A stretch of 64,000 nucleotides of DNA from Paramecium sonneborni (taxonomy: Eukaryota > Ciliophora > Oligohymenophorea > Peniculida > Parameciidae). The notes beneath the pieces are model-generated. The model was not told the origin of the DNA. It searched no databases and was given only the letters and a program-made list of their open reading frames with translations. A program made the position numbers and the translations under genes. The stretch spans positions 1-64,000 of the forward strand of contig CAJJDN010000058.1 of assembly GCA_905182985.1 (NCBI GenBank), written 5' to 3'. How positions within the stretch are numbered: position 1 is the first letter of the stretch; every line of letters begins with the position of its first letter. Shown here piece by piece: positions 33,730 to 47,700 of this stretch.

Positions 33730-35048
33730 TCAATCTTCTGCATCTTCTCCAGCTTTTGGGAAATCATTCTCATGAGTTTCCTCCATTTCAGGATCTTCTA
33801 AAGGTGCTTCCATAACAATTTCTTTAGCATATTCTTTTCCATTTTCAACAGCTAAAGTTGGAAAGTTAAGCAAATCTTTATTTTTCTTTTAGACTTTCCA
33901 AGAGTCTTTTAAAAATACAATAGATCCAGGTTTTCCTGGAACTGAACCTTTTACATATATTAATTATCTAACTGCATCTATTCTATAAATCTAGAATAAA
34001 TTATATGGAAATAATATATTACTTGAATTCCCTCACAAGTAACTTTATCATTACCTAAATGTCCAGGCATTTTCTTTCCTTTAAAGACTCTTCCAGGATC
34101 TTATCTTTAACCTGTACTTCCCAATTATCTATGACATAATGAATTACCATGTGTGGCAGGTTATGTTTTAAAATTATGTCTCTTAACTGTACCTCCAAAT
34201 CCTAATAAAATTAATCAATAACTCATAAAGTACCTTTTCCTGTTGAGACACCTTAGATATCTATATATTAACCTGGAGTAAAATGTCTTGCACTCAACAT
34301 ATAACCTACTGGTAATACATTTTCAGGTGTTATACGGAATTCCTTTATGTATTTTTTAGGGGGTATCTAAATTTACACTTTAAATTCATACATTTGCTTT
34401 AAGGAAAAGACCTATTTAAGGTTTTTTTAAGGTTTTTATATTCACTGCTCCTGCCCCAATCTACAATCCTGTATATGTGTCACTTTTAACTATTTAAACT
34501 ACTTAATTATTATCTAATTATAAGACTGTTAATGCATGACGATAACCCCATTTATCCCATTAAGCAGTCATACCAACTTTTACTGCTATTAAACCCGCTC
34601 TTTTTGGTTATGCAAATGGATCTTCATAAGTATGCTATTTTATTTCAAACTCTTTATTGCATTCCTCAGTAATATCCATTGGAGGTTATGTAAACTTTTT
34701 ATAATGTTTATTTCTTCCTTCTTGTTATTCATTTAATGATAGATATATTGTTTTTTGAATTTTCTTTGTTTAAGGAATATGCGTTTCATAAAATGAACTC
34801 CAGGTATGCATCTTTGGTTGTAATGCTCTTAATTTTTCTAATTCTATTTTTTTCTTTAAATTTTCTTATTGTTGTCTTTATTCTTGTTCTTAATCTGATT
34901 TTGCAATTTTTCCTGATTTATCATCACTTATTGCTTTTGCTCTAGTTTTCTCTTTATGAGGCTATGCTTTAGGTCTAGTGTGTTTTGTAAAATAATAAAG
35001 TGAAGCCCAGTTTAATTGATGGGTTGTGGTTATAAATCTAAGCAACAT
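33730..35048 (-). CDS. Mitochondrial large-subunit ribosomal protein bL3m
   Basis: The 409-residue product matches the bacterial/mitochondrial L3 family: [18 protein letters not shown], then [57 protein letters not shown] and [14 protein letters not shown]. An N-terminus rich in basic and hydroxylated residues ([20 protein letters not shown]) fits a mitochondrial presequence. A Lys/Gln-rich extension of about 100 residues precedes the L3 core and an acidic tail follows it. Introns: 34367-34391 (25 nt), 34202-34233 (32 nt) and 33991-34022 (32 nt). It converges on the helicase gene with 60 bases between stops. Confidence 0.94.
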
Positions 35049-35521
35049 ATTAAAATTTATTTATTTAAATAAATGTTTTATATTTAACAGTTCAAATTAA
35101 ATGAAAGAATGTTTTCATTCATTCATATCTATTATAATAATTAAGGTTTTAGAACATTGAATAACAAATCTCTAAATTTCAATATTTCGTTAATTGCTAA
35201 TATTTTGATTCATTAAGGGTTTGAAATAATATATTGATTTAATTTATGAATTTTAAGGATAATTATATCTAAATAATTAAATTTAAATCTAAATATTTTA
35301 ATTAATATGAAATAGTCTGAATCAGCTTTCTTATTAATATATTTTATTGGATTGGTATTATATTGTAAATAAAGTAAAATGATGAAGAATTTTACTAGTC
35401 TTGCTTTATTTTTCAAAAATTTTGATATTTTATTTAATTCATTTTTTAGTGAAAAATGAATTATTTCAGTTCAAATGTAACTAAAGGCTGAGGTTAACTT
35501 TTTGATCATAGATAAATTAAA
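35049..35521. other. Divergent intergenic region with a strong hairpin
   Basis: This 473-base spacer lies between the bL3m and WD-like starts. No gene was found. The clearest structure is a perfect 11-bp stem (AATTCATTTTT / AAAAATGAATT) with a 5-base loop at 35436-35462, about 60 bases upstream of the + strand start. Confidence 0.6.
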
Positions 35522-37414
35522 ATGAAAAACAATTCTGTCAAATTTAAGCAAAATGTACCAAAGTCTTCAACAACTTCTGTCATTTCAGAATTCTCTTGTG
35601 ATGAATCTCCAATACCAAATGGATTTCAATTTTAAAGTTTTACTCATGCTTAAACAATTTCAGCAAAACTAAACAAAAATTCAGTCTATAATCAACAGAA
35701 TATAATGTTTAACACACCAAGGAGTTTAGCAGTTCCTTTTAAAGAAATAGTAAAGCGATTTAAATAATCTATTATTAGGAGAAAGATGAAGTGCTTTCTA
35801 AAACACCAATTAATAAGTAATTAATAAATGGAACAAAGTAATTCAATAGTGGAAATGTGGAACCAATAACTTTTTCAGAAGCATTGATAAAATAATCAAA
35901 ATATACTGAAGAGAGTCTAAAGAAAATATAAAAATTAGAGAAGTTCTTAGAGAAAACAAAATCTAAATATTAGAAGCCTCTAAATATTTTATCTAGTGAT
36001 GAATCACCTTCAAAACCAATGGCTCCTAGTTTTATCTCAGGATTAGGATCAAGACATGAAGAATTAGGAAAGAAATTAGATTAGAAGATCAACAAAAAAT
36101 TCCAATTATTGATGAGCGATCTAAGAATAGTTCGAAAAGTATATTAATAATAAGATAATAGAACATCCAATATTTTTCAGCATTTGATGGAGCTTTTGCT
36201 TAAAGTAGAAAAACATAAAATAATTTTATTTCTTTAAAATAATAGAATGGAATAATAGTAAATAATGGAAATCATTTAACAAGAATAGAATTAATAAATG
36301 ATACATTTAAAAGCGAGAAAATATGCGATGTTCATGAAAATGATTCAAAGTATATATCATTTTGTATATGTGATTAAAATATTTCTGATGATATGTTAAT
36401 TACTGGTTCTGATTAAGGAAACATTATGGGATGGAATTTCTTTAAGAATTAAGCTTATCATTATTATGGATTAAATAATTAAAACAATTGTAATTTGTAG
36501 GAACATTCTCAACCAACATTCATAACATAATCTTTAAAGAATATTTATGTAGGAACAAAAAATAATGTAAATAATTTATTTATTAATTTAAGGAATTATT
36601 GATTCTCGATGAAAGAATGAACGAAAGAAAATGTTTATCTTTAACTATACAGAATTAATAAAATAATTTAATTCGAGCAAATTCAATACTATCCCCACTT
36701 TTACCAAGATTTGGATCAACAATAATTGAAAGTCCTTAAATAAATCCTATAGATCCAAATTTATTAAATGAAACAAATTTTAGATTAGATGAAGAGGAAG
36801 ATTCAATAAAAGATGATTTGATAGAACATTTACCCACATTTTAATAATTATAAGATTCAAACAAATAAGAAACATAGTAAATATAATATATTGATGTTCA
36901 TGATTATAATCTTATAGTGACTATGACAGATGGATTTATTCATTTAGATATTAGAAATCCAACAATTGCACAATTTAGTTTTTAATAAAATGGATAATAA
37001 GCTTTGAAAGCTATGTTTAGTCCTGGTAACTCAAACAATGTTATTTATACTAAATTGAATTCTAATAGATGCTTACTTTGGAATGTTTAAAAAAATGAAG
37101 TTCTGTTTCATAAAGAATTATAAGATAATCCTATTGATATGATTGTTGCTTAAGAAACAAAAGAGATTGTCTTTTTACATCAAGATCATAATGATTCCAT
37201 AATTAAAATTTATAATAATTCCTCTTCAAAAATGAAATATTGTGATGAATTACTGATACCAAATTTCAATGTATAAAAGATTCTATTGGATTATTAATGT
37301 GAAAGTTTGTATGGGATTGGATCTTACTCTTTTAGAACTTGGAATTATTTTCAATAAAAAGAAATTGATTTAATTCGAGAAGAGATGTAACATTAATTAG
37401 AATCACTTATATGA
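35522..37414 (+). CDS. WD40-like repeat protein, function unknown
   Basis: The 604-residue product has a Ser/Lys-rich, probably disordered first about 200 residues. A region of propeller-like repeats follows: DDMLITGSDQGNIMGWNFF, ELLILDERM, YNLIVTMTDGFIHLDIRN, NNVIYTKLNSNRCLLWNV and SLYGIGSYSFRTWNYF. The repeats are weak and the blade number is uncertain. Introns: 35750-35778 (29 nt), 36139-36161 (23 nt) and 36567-36592 (26 nt, ending AAG). Between about 36060 and 36160 a second frame is also open and reads naturally (QQKIPIIDERSKNSSK), so the second intron is the least certain. The spliced length is exactly 605 codons. Confidence 0.75.
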
Positions 37415-37530
37415 GTAATGACTATTCTTAATTTGTTAATTATATGAATATATTTATCATAAAATAGTTAAATCTGATAAATTAAAAATAACGAAATAAA
37501 TTATTATTATAAATAAAAAATATAGTAAAG

Positions 37531-40264
37531 ATGCTATAAATTAATATTGAAGTGCAAACAGTTTATTTTTATATAGATTCACCAATAACATATTGCCATA
37601 TGTAACTTAATGATTGTAATATGTTTGATTGAATATAGCTGTTACTGCAGTCATGTTAAATAGTTAACTTAAATGTAAATGCTATGAACAATAAGACATT
37701 TATGAAAAGGTTGAAATTAAAACTTCTTATGATCCTAAAAACAAAAAAAAAGTAAGTTTTTTTTATTATGCCAGCTCAAATTGATTTTTTTTGAAAATTA
37801 AAGTAAATTTGGAGAGGCTGTTTTTGATCTTGACTTTTATATCTAGAATAAATTCTAATAATTATCAGATAAATTATCAATTCAAAGTGAATAGAATGAA
37901 GAAGCCTAATTAACTTTTATGTTTGAATGGTAATTCATAGAAAAGCCTTTAGAAAATAATCCTAAAATTCTTAATCCTTATCTATCAGGTAATAGTCCTT
38001 AAAGTACATAACGAAATGTTGTTGGATAGAGTCCAAAAAGATTGGGTTAATCAAAAAAAGTTGGAGATGATTTAGAAAAGAGAACTACTCATGTAACATA
38101 TTCTTAATGGAAAGATCATAAAGAATACTTAAAGAATTAATTAGAAAGAAAACTTAAAGAACCAAAACATCCATAAAAAGTAATAATGGTTGATGATTAC
38201 AATTATAATTGGACAGATACATTAAGAAAGCCTGATGGTTAAGTAAGAGTTGCATCTCCTCCAAAAAGATTTGGAACACCTACAAAAATAAATAAGAAAT
38301 TTTAAAATACTTCCAATAATTTCAATCCTCAAAGATAATAAGATCATGAATTAAGAATGATAAATGAAAAATTAAGTAAAGTAGATAAATAATTATAATA
38401 AATGAATAATGAAAATAAAGAAGAAGAAAAAAAAAAATATTCATCTAAACTTAATCAAAAATTAAAATAACATAGATAATTAGATGATTTAAAAAATGGA
38501 TCTAATGAAGATTAAAATTTAAGTTAATCAGAAAAAGGAACGAAATAAAAATCTCTTCAGTATTAATCTTTTGTAGAATAAAAAGATTCTAAAGATTATT
38601 AATTTATGTACAATAGCTAAATTTAACCACCTACTCAATAATATTAGCCTTCTGATTAATTAGTCAAATCTTTACATGATCCCTAATAGTATAAGCAAAC
38701 AAATAAACAAAATTTTTCTTATTTAGATGGCCCAAAAAGTCCTTCAAAATAATAACAATAATTATCCTAAAGAAGTAAAACATAACAATAAGATGATTTA
38801 CAAAATAATAATTAATTTAATAATTATTCTAATTATTCTGATAATTATGAAGATTTAATGAAGAAGTATTTAGATCTTAAAGATAAATATCAAAATTCAT
38901 GTATTGAATTTTCTTTATTGTCTTCAACATATTCTTAATTAAAAGATGAATATACATAAGTTATCCAATAAAATTAGGAATATTAATAATAAGTTCTCTT
39001 TTTATAATAGTAACAATTAATCAATAGTAATAATGATTAAAATGCTCAATCTACATATAATTAAGAAATATTAAAAAAAGAACTTGAGTTTCTATAAAGA
39101 GATAACAACATGTTAAAGTCTCATTTAGAGTAGAGTCAATATACTGTCAGTTAATTACAAAAAGAGAAAGAAAAAAGTCAGATGGAAATTTATAACCTTA
39201 AAAATAATTTAATGCTAATCAATTAAGAAATTGAAAAAATATAAAATGAAACATTATAACTGAAAACTGATATAAAATAGAATAGTTATAATGAATAACC
39301 ATCTGAAAGTTATGCTAAATTAAATACAAAATAAGATAATTAAATGATCAATTAATTAAAAACTTAAATTGAAAATTATGGATTAGATGCTATTCATTAA
39401 AAAGAAGAAATAGAAATACTTAAAAAATAAAATTAATAATTAGAAAAAGAGAATTCAAATTATAAAAAGTAAGTTGGAAATTTTAATCAAATTATATAAT
39501 CTTAAGAAGATGAAATTACTAAATTGAAAGATTAGCTTGAAGAAAAAAAATAAGATTTAATTAGAGTCTAAGCTTTAAATAATTAAAGTGATTTTGGAGA
39601 TATTATTGATGGTTATAAATAAGTAATTAAAGAAAGAGAATAACGTATTATTGAATTAGATTAGTTTTTTAAATAAATAACTTTAGAAAAATAAGATCTA
39701 TAATCATAATTATAATAAAGTTCTGAAGCAGAAAAAAAAATAAATCAACAATTGAATGATCTTTAATTAGATATTGAGAAGCTATAAACTGATAATTAAT
39801 ATTTAAGATAGATATTATCATAAAATGAATAACAAATATCTTTATAGTAAGAATTCTAGATTAATTAGATAATAAAACAAAAATTCAATTCATTAAAATG
39901 AAGCTAATTTTAAAGGATTTAGTTTTAGAGGAGATGATGCTGAAAATCAAAGTGAAAGTCTGAAATAAGAAAATGCTACACTAAGTATTATTTTTATGAT
40001 TTTTTTAGAAATTGAATAGATTAAGGATAAAGTTAAAATTGAGAGTTTGACAAAGGAACTAGAAATTTAAAAAGTACATGAATTGTTTATTTTAAGAATA
40101 TAGCAGAATTAAGTGAATATTAATTGTAAGAAGCTTAAGATCAACTCATGTCTTAAAAATAACGAATAGCTGATATTTTAAATTTAATGTTGATAAATGG
40201 TAATGCAAAATAAATGGATGATGTAGAGAAATTATTATAAAATAAAGAATTTTTATCTCTTTGA
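37531..40264 (+). CDS. Protein with C2-like N-terminus and long coiled coil
   Basis: The 872-residue product starts with about 140 residues of beta-rich character (VTAVMLNSQLKCKCYE, LKLIFFENQSKFGEAVFDLD, QLTFMFEWQF) that resemble a C2 domain of the kind found at the N-terminus of cytoskeletal adaptors. A Ser/Pro/Lys-rich linker follows, with NPYLSGNSPQSTQ and RVASPPKRFGTP. The last about 430 residues are Gln/Glu/Lys coiled coil, starting near NYEDLMKKYLDLKDKYQ. The assignment to C2 is by pattern only. Introns: 37616-37638, 37752-37774 (ends CAG), 39847-39868, 39985-40008 and 40074-40096 (ends AAG). The spliced length is 873 codons. Confidence 0.75.
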
Positions 40265-40407
40265 AGATGTTGCTAATATTTAATATATTTCAAATTAAAT
40301 TAACTCCAATAATTTTAATCTTTATCTTTAATTTAATTAAAATCTAAAGATTTCACAAAATACAAATCAAGTTTATTGATCTCTAAATAATTATTTTATT
40401 TATATTT

Positions 40408-41069
40408 TCAATTTAATGTTAAAGTTTTATAAACTGTTTCATATGCTTTTTATTATTTTGAGGATCTTGATGGAGAAGATAAAACTAATGATAACTATTC
40501 AGCTGCATCTCTATGGTGCTTTTCTTCAATCATAGTTTAAGTTTATTTCAATTAAACTAAAACTTGCTTTTTTATAATTTCAAAATATTATACTTTGTCA
40601 TTTTTAAAAGCATCATTTTTCATTAATTTATCAGTCAATTAATTAAGAAATTTAACAACATTTTCATCATCACCATTCTCTTTATTTTCTTATAATTATT
40701 TCAACTACACAGGAGCTAATCTGGCCTGTTTTTTTTCATTTGTTCCATGAGCATATGGACAATTTATTCCATTTTTACAAAATCCTTATTAATCATATTT
40801 GCATAACACAGCTGTAATTTATAATCATTAATTGATACTTTTATAATTTGTGATAACTATATTTGAATCAATTGTTGGTATCTTACCCAATATTGGATCT
40901 ACATCATAAATTTAGTAATACCATTTGGATTTCTTAATTCTTTTTAACCATGTGCAAATTGACATTTATCTCCAATAGAACAATTTCCTAATTCAAAGTG
41001 TCTACAAATTGATGTTTTGTAAAGTCTTCCATTTCCATGTTAAGGAATAGTAATCACAGCGTTATGCAT
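40408..41069 (-). CDS. Tandem CCCH zinc-finger protein, probable RNA-binding
   Basis: The 203-residue product has two C-x7-C-x5-C-x3-H fingers. The first is [19 protein letters not shown] near residue 23 and the second is [19 protein letters not shown] near 88. Paired CCCH fingers of this spacing bind AU-rich or other single-stranded RNA in regulators of mRNA stability or processing. The C-terminal half is helical and charged, with no further domain. Introns: 40899-40921 (23 nt) and 40812-40838 (27 nt, ending CAG). The first intron lies 13 residues after the last His of finger 1. Confidence 0.92.
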
Positions 41070-41706
41070 ATTTAACGATTATAATTATTAATTTATATAC
41101 TCTTAAAAATAATACGATCTAATTTTTAAATTGAGCATATATTAAACTATACTATTAAAAAAATGAAATAAATACTTAACTAAATATAACAATTTTTGTT
41201 ATAATTTTTTTTTTCCTTTATCTAATTTTTTCCATTTTTTTTTAATATTCTCATCGATATTTTCCATTATTTTTCTACAAATTTTCGTTCTATTTAATCG
41301 TATTATAGTGATTTTTCTAAGGTTTATTTTGATTCACAAAGAAAAAAATCTTACTTATTAATTTCTTTCAAATCCCTTTTGATATCAATTTATCTATATT
41401 TAATAAATAGGAAAACTTCACTTTTATTTTAACTTTTTTCCTTTTCTCTTGAGTTTCTTGTTACTTTTGGTTTTTTAAGTAAAAAAAGGATTGTTTGTAA
41501 CATTTTAAGAATATAAAAATAAGTGAAAAATTCTAAATTTTAATCCAATAATTAAGTATTAGAATCTAAACTCAAAATATTAAAAATTAATAAGCTGAGT
41601 ATTAAAATAATGTCAAAATAATTTTGAAAATTAGAATAAAGTTATTTAATCTGAAATAACTTGATATATTAATAATATATATTTTTTATTTAATATGTTT
41701 AATATA
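41070..41706. other. Intergenic with a small hairpin
   Basis: This 637-base spacer lies between two minus-strand genes. No gene is seen. At 41185-41203 a perfect 8-bp stem (TATAACAA / TTGTTATA) is followed within a base or two by a long T-run. In a nuclear genome this need not be a terminator. Confidence 0.5.
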
Positions 41707-44700
41707 TCATTTTTATGAAATTTCCAACATTCTATTGACATCAGCAAACCACCAATCTAAAAATTTATGCTTATCAATATTTCCACTTGTGTCAGCCAAA
41801 TATTCTTGAGCTCTTCCTTCCATAATATCTGTAAATTTAAATTAAAATGCTAAATCTTCACTACAAACCCATAAATTAAGTTCAAATTTGTCACATAATT
41901 CAGGCAGTCTATAAGCAGATATTAACTAAGAGAATATAATATATTTATTACTCCTCCAGAACCTAAAGTTTTACATAAAAGATCATATTTCAAACTAGCT
42001 GTTTCTGGTGTTAGACTATGATGTTATTCAAGCATTCTGGTCCAATTTTCTGAAACTTTCTTTTTGAAATAAATTTATGCTTTTGGATCTGGCCATAAAT
42101 ATTTATTTGGTTTATATTCTACAACTAAAGGTCCTGAGTGTTATTATAAAGTACATCCTGGTTCATTCCAAGATTTTCTGCAACAAGTCCAACTATAATG
42201 TTATAAAATATAAAATATACTGTGGTCTCCATAAAATTTTAGATCCTTTATCTTATTTATATTCTTCAATAGCTTCTTAAATTTTAGTAGCAGTATGTCC
42301 AAAATCAAATACTCCAGGATGACATTTGCACATTCTTTTTTTTCTATTTTCAATTTCACGATATTATTTTCCACATGCCCAATTAGTACAGGTTCTTAAT
42401 TCTTTTTCAGTTTCAATTAATTTCATTTATCTTTATCTATCTTTATTAATAAATTCATTGTAAGGTTTAGTTTCTCTAAATACATCTGGTCTAAGTTAAA
42501 TATTTTTATTAGGTTATGTTTCTTTTTCTTTTTATGCAGGATTCTATAAATTATAATAATAAAATTACAGTATGTATTTTTTATACAAAATAGACTTTAG
42601 CAGCAGGATCTGGCCATTTTGCAGCTTAATGAGTTCCTGAATTATATTTACATTCAGAAGAATCACCATCTTAAAATCTCATTCCACATGTTCCTTCAGG
42701 ATAACCAGTTTTAGAATCTAAAGGTCCTACATTAATACATATATTATAAAAATCTTTTTCAGGAACACCTTTATGATAAGCTAATCTACATCCTTCTGCT
42801 TCCCATTTTTTACCACAACATGTCCAACATTCTGGCCATAATCCATGTTTAGATCCAAATTCATATCTACCAGGATGATGTTTACATGTTTTTATTCCAT
42901 TTGGAGTTGAATCATATTTAAATGGTTATCCACAACCCCAATTTTTACAAATAAAATCCATACCAGCCAATTATGCTTCTCCTTTTTCTGATTTCTCTTA
43001 TTTATCAGGTACATTGCATGGATGATCATGAGATATTTTTGATCTTTATGAATAATTATTACTTTTCAAAAATTATTCTTATTTACTAGCCATGTAATTT
43101 GTATCTCCATATGCTTATGCAATTAATACTATATCATCATAAACCTTTAACATTCTCTTTAAAAAACAATCTAAAAATTTAGCTAATTTTTCATTCTTTC
43201 TAAATAAAAATACTCTACCTTCCTTATCCATTTAATTTAATTAACCAACTCCTCTTATATATACATCAAAATGTTCTAATTATTATGTTTTATCCCAATT
43301 TCCTATTATTTCAATATTTGGAAACATATCTTTTAATATTTATCCAATTTCATTAAATTTACTTGCAAAATCAGCTTCATAATGCCATGTTGTTGTTTTG
43401 TGTTTATCACAATCAGAACATCTATTAATAATTAGTTAAAATTTTCCTTAATTCCAATTTTCGGGTAATTATGGTAATGTNTTCTTAATTCTTTTTCAGT
43501 TTCAATTAATTTCATTTATCTTTATCTATCTTTATTAATAAATTCATTGTAAGGTTTAGTTTCTCTAAATACATCTGGTCTAAGTTAAATATTTTTATTA
43601 GGTTATGTTTCTTTTTCTTTTTATGCAGGATTCTATAAATTATAATAATAAAATTACAGTATGTATTTTTTATACAAAATAGACTTTAGCAGCAGGATCT
43701 GGCCATTTTGCAGCTTAATGAGTTCCTGAATTATATTTACATTCAGAAGAATCACCATCTTAAAATCTCATTCCACATGTTCCTTCAGGATAACCAGTTT
43801 TAGAATCTAAAGGTCCTACATTAATACATATATTATAAAAATCTTTTTCAGGAACACCTTTATGATAAGCTAATCTACATCCTTCTGCTTCCCATTTTTT
43901 ACCACAACATGTCCAACATTCTGGCCATAATCCATGTTTAGATCCAAATTCATATCTACCAGGATGATGTTTACATGTTTTTATTCCATTTGGAGTTGAA
44001 TCATATTTAAATGGTTATCCACAACCCCAATTTTTACAAATAAAATCCATACCAGCCAATTATGCTTCTCCTTTTTCTGATTTCTCTTATTTATCAGGTA
44101 CATTGCATGGATGATCATGAGATATTTTTGATCTTTATGAATAATTATTACTTTTCAAAAATTATTCTTATTTACTAGCCATGTAATTTGTATCTCCATA
44201 TGCTTATGCAATTAATACTATATCATCATAAACCTTTAACATTCTCTTTAAAAAACAATCTAAAAATTTAGCTAATTTTTCATTCTTTCTAAATAAAAAT
44301 ACTCTACCTTCCTTATCCATTTAATTTAATTAACCAACTCCTCTTATATATACATCAAAATGTTCTAATTATTATGTTTTATCCCAATTTCCTATTATTT
44401 CAATATTTGGAAACATATCTTTTAATATTTATCCAATTTCATTAAATTTACTTGCAAAATCAGCTTCATAATGCCATGTTGTTGTTTTGTGTTTATCACA
44501 ATCAGAACATCTATTAATAATTAGTTAAAATTTTCCTTAATTCCAATTTTCGGGTAATTATGGTAATGTTTCAGGTTGATTTCGTTTTTGTTCCTCTACT
44601 TTTGGATCTTTTTATAAATATTCTGCTGCTAACATAATAATTTGAGAATAATCATCTTTTCTAACAATTTTACCTCTAAATCCAGCTAATCTCTATTATT

Positions 44701-47700
44701 CAAATGCATAAGTTTCTAATTAACCAGTAGCATCTTATCCTTCTCTATATATAAATGTTTTATCTATTCTAAATGTTTCTTCTGCTTCATGTGTTTTAAA
44801 TGATATCATTGCNCTTAATTCTTTTTCAGTTTCAATTAATTTCATTTATCTTTATCTATCTTTATTAATAAATTCATTGTAAGGTTTAGTTTCTCTAAAT
44901 ACATCTGGTCTAAGTTAAATATTTTTATTAGGTTATGTTTCTTTTTCTTTTTATGCAGGATTCTATAAATTATAATAATAAAATTACAGTATGTATTTTT
45001 TATACAAAATAGACTTTAGCAGCAGGATCTGGCCATTTTGCAGCTTAATGAGTTCCTGAATTATATTTACATTCAGAAGAATCACCATCTTAAAATCTCA
45101 TTCCACATGTTCCTTCAGGATAACCAGTTTTAGAATCTAAAGGTCCTACATTAATACATATATTATAAAAATCTTTTTCAGGAACACCTTTATGATAAGC
45201 TAATCTACATCCTTCTGCTTCCCATTTTTTACCACAACATGTCCAACATTCTGGCCATAATCCATGTTTAGATCCAAATTCATATCTACCAGGATGATGT
45301 TTACATGTTTTTATTCCATTTGGAGTTGAATCATATTTAAATGGTTATCCACAACCCCAATTTTTACAAATAAAATCCATACCAGCCAATTATGCTTCTC
45401 CTTTTTCTGATTTCTCTTATTTATCAGGTACATTGCATGGATGATCATGAGATATTTTTGATCTTTATGAATAATTATTACTTTTCAAAAATTATTCTTA
45501 TTTACTAGCCATGTAATTTGTATCTCCATATGCTTATGCAATTAATACTATATCATCATAAACCTTTAACATTCTCTTTAAAAAACAATCTAAAAATTTA
45601 GCTAATTTTTCATTCTTTCTAAATAAAAATACTCTACCTTCCTTATCCATTTAATTTAATTAACCAACTCCTCTTATATATACATCAAAATGTTCTAATT
45701 ATTATGTTTTATCCCAATTTCCTATTATTTCAATATTTGGAAACATATCTTTTAATATTTATCCAATTTCATTAAATTTACTTGCAAAATCAGCTTCATA
45801 ATGCCATGTTGTTGTTTTATGTTTTTCACAATCAGAACATCTATTAATAATTAGTTAAAATTTTCCTTAATTCCAATTTTCGGGTAATTATGGTAATGTT
45901 TCAGGTTGATTTCGTTTTTGTTCCTCTACTTTTGGATCTTTTTATAAATATTCTGCTGCTAACATAATAATTTGAGAATAATCATCTTTTCTAACAATTT
46001 TACCTCTAAATCCAGCTAATCTCTATTATTCAAATGCATAAGTTTCTAATTAACCAGTAGCATCTTATCCTTCTCTATATATAAATGTTTTATCTATTCT
46101 AAATGTTTCTTCTGCTTCATGTGTTTTAAATGATATCATTGCCATATTTTCACCATTATAATGTACTCTGAAGTATTTAGGTTAAGTCTCTTCAGAAATA
46201 TCTAATTTCTATTAAAATATTTTATCCTACTCATAAGAAAATAGATCGATTCCTTCAATTTCCACTTCCTACCCTGTTTCTTTATGAATATACACAGCTG
46301 TTAATTTTTATACAAATTCATCATTATTTACAAAGTAAGCCAAAAGATATTAAATATTATATTTAAATGCCTCATTCTCAGATCCAACTAATACTTTTAA
46401 TTATTCAAAAAAACTAAAGTTATGTTCTTATGCCTGTTTTGATCTTGAGATACCTCTAGTATAAATAATTAAATCTTAATCAGCTTCTTTTTCATCAGTA
46501 TTATATTAACTCTTAACTTCTTCTATTTCTTATTCAGTTAATGCTGCTTATCTGATTGATAATAAGAATCGATCATATATTAAATAATGACCAAATCTTT
46601 TATTATCTCTTAAAGATTCAGTTATGTCAGCTAATTAATATATATCATCATGTGATAATTAAATACCACTATGTTAAACAACTTTACAAAATCTATCAAA
46701 TTCTATTGCATAATAAGGATAAGTTTCAAATCTAAAATAATTCATCATATCATATATTACCTTTCTTTAAATAATTCTTAATGAATATACTCAAATGGTA
46801 ATTTTGGACTTCCATTTTCTTCTAATGGTGGTGCTAATTACTACACTGTAGTAAATACCCAATAGAAATTTAAACTTAATTCATGACATTTATGATATAA
46901 CATTTCATTTTATACAAACAGTTATTTTAATCTATCTTTTAAATTAATATAAAAATAATACTTGCAAATTCTTAAATAGTTTTTTAATGAGGTTATTCTT
47001 ATTATTAAAATTTCTTTTTATCAATTTCTTCAAATACATGATAACTCTTTTATAAATGAGGAGGAATCTATAATTTCTTATTACTTGCCTTTGTTAGAGT
47101 CTTAGATTACTATTTCAAAAAACTTTAGGGTTGAGTATATTTAGATTCATCTTGATCTATAGGAATTTCCTCTTTGAATTATTACAATATTTCATCAACT
47201 ATTTCCATTGATTTTCTTTAGAATTTATGAGACAAAGCACTTTAAAGTTCAGCATATATAGATTTAATGTGTTTTTAATGTAATGCTTAAGCTATAAATA
47301 AGACATCCCAAAGAGTTCCCTTGAATAATTTTAATGCTTATTCAGAACCAATCCAAAAGAATCCTCTTGGGGGTTCTAATTATTATGATAAATTTATTTA
47401 ATTTTCAATTGCTCCATTAATATACATTGATACTTCTCTAATTTATAGAATTGATTAATTTTTACTTATAAGTTTCAGTTTCAGTATAAACAAGCGCTAC
47501 TTAATATTACTGATTCCTTTTTATTTTCATTTAAGAATAGAGAGTTTCCATTTTACCAGTCATAAGTTAGAAATTAAAAAAGAAAAGTTAATCTCTATTA
47601 ATACCAAATGTCATATTTTTAGACATTAAAGAACTTCCAGTTGATAATACATTTAAATCATCCTCTATTTAGATTATAAATGTAAATACTTATTTCTTTT

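Noticed and set aside
41185..41220. A bacterial-style terminator (stem plus T-run)
   Set aside because: The host is a ciliate and such terminators are not used by Pol II. The stem is only 8 AT-rich pairs.
42395..46142. A genuine triple tandem repeat of CHORD-coding modules
   Set aside because: The copies start and stop at single Ns, the first join breaks the frame if the N is one base, and removing two copies gives an exact, complete ORF.
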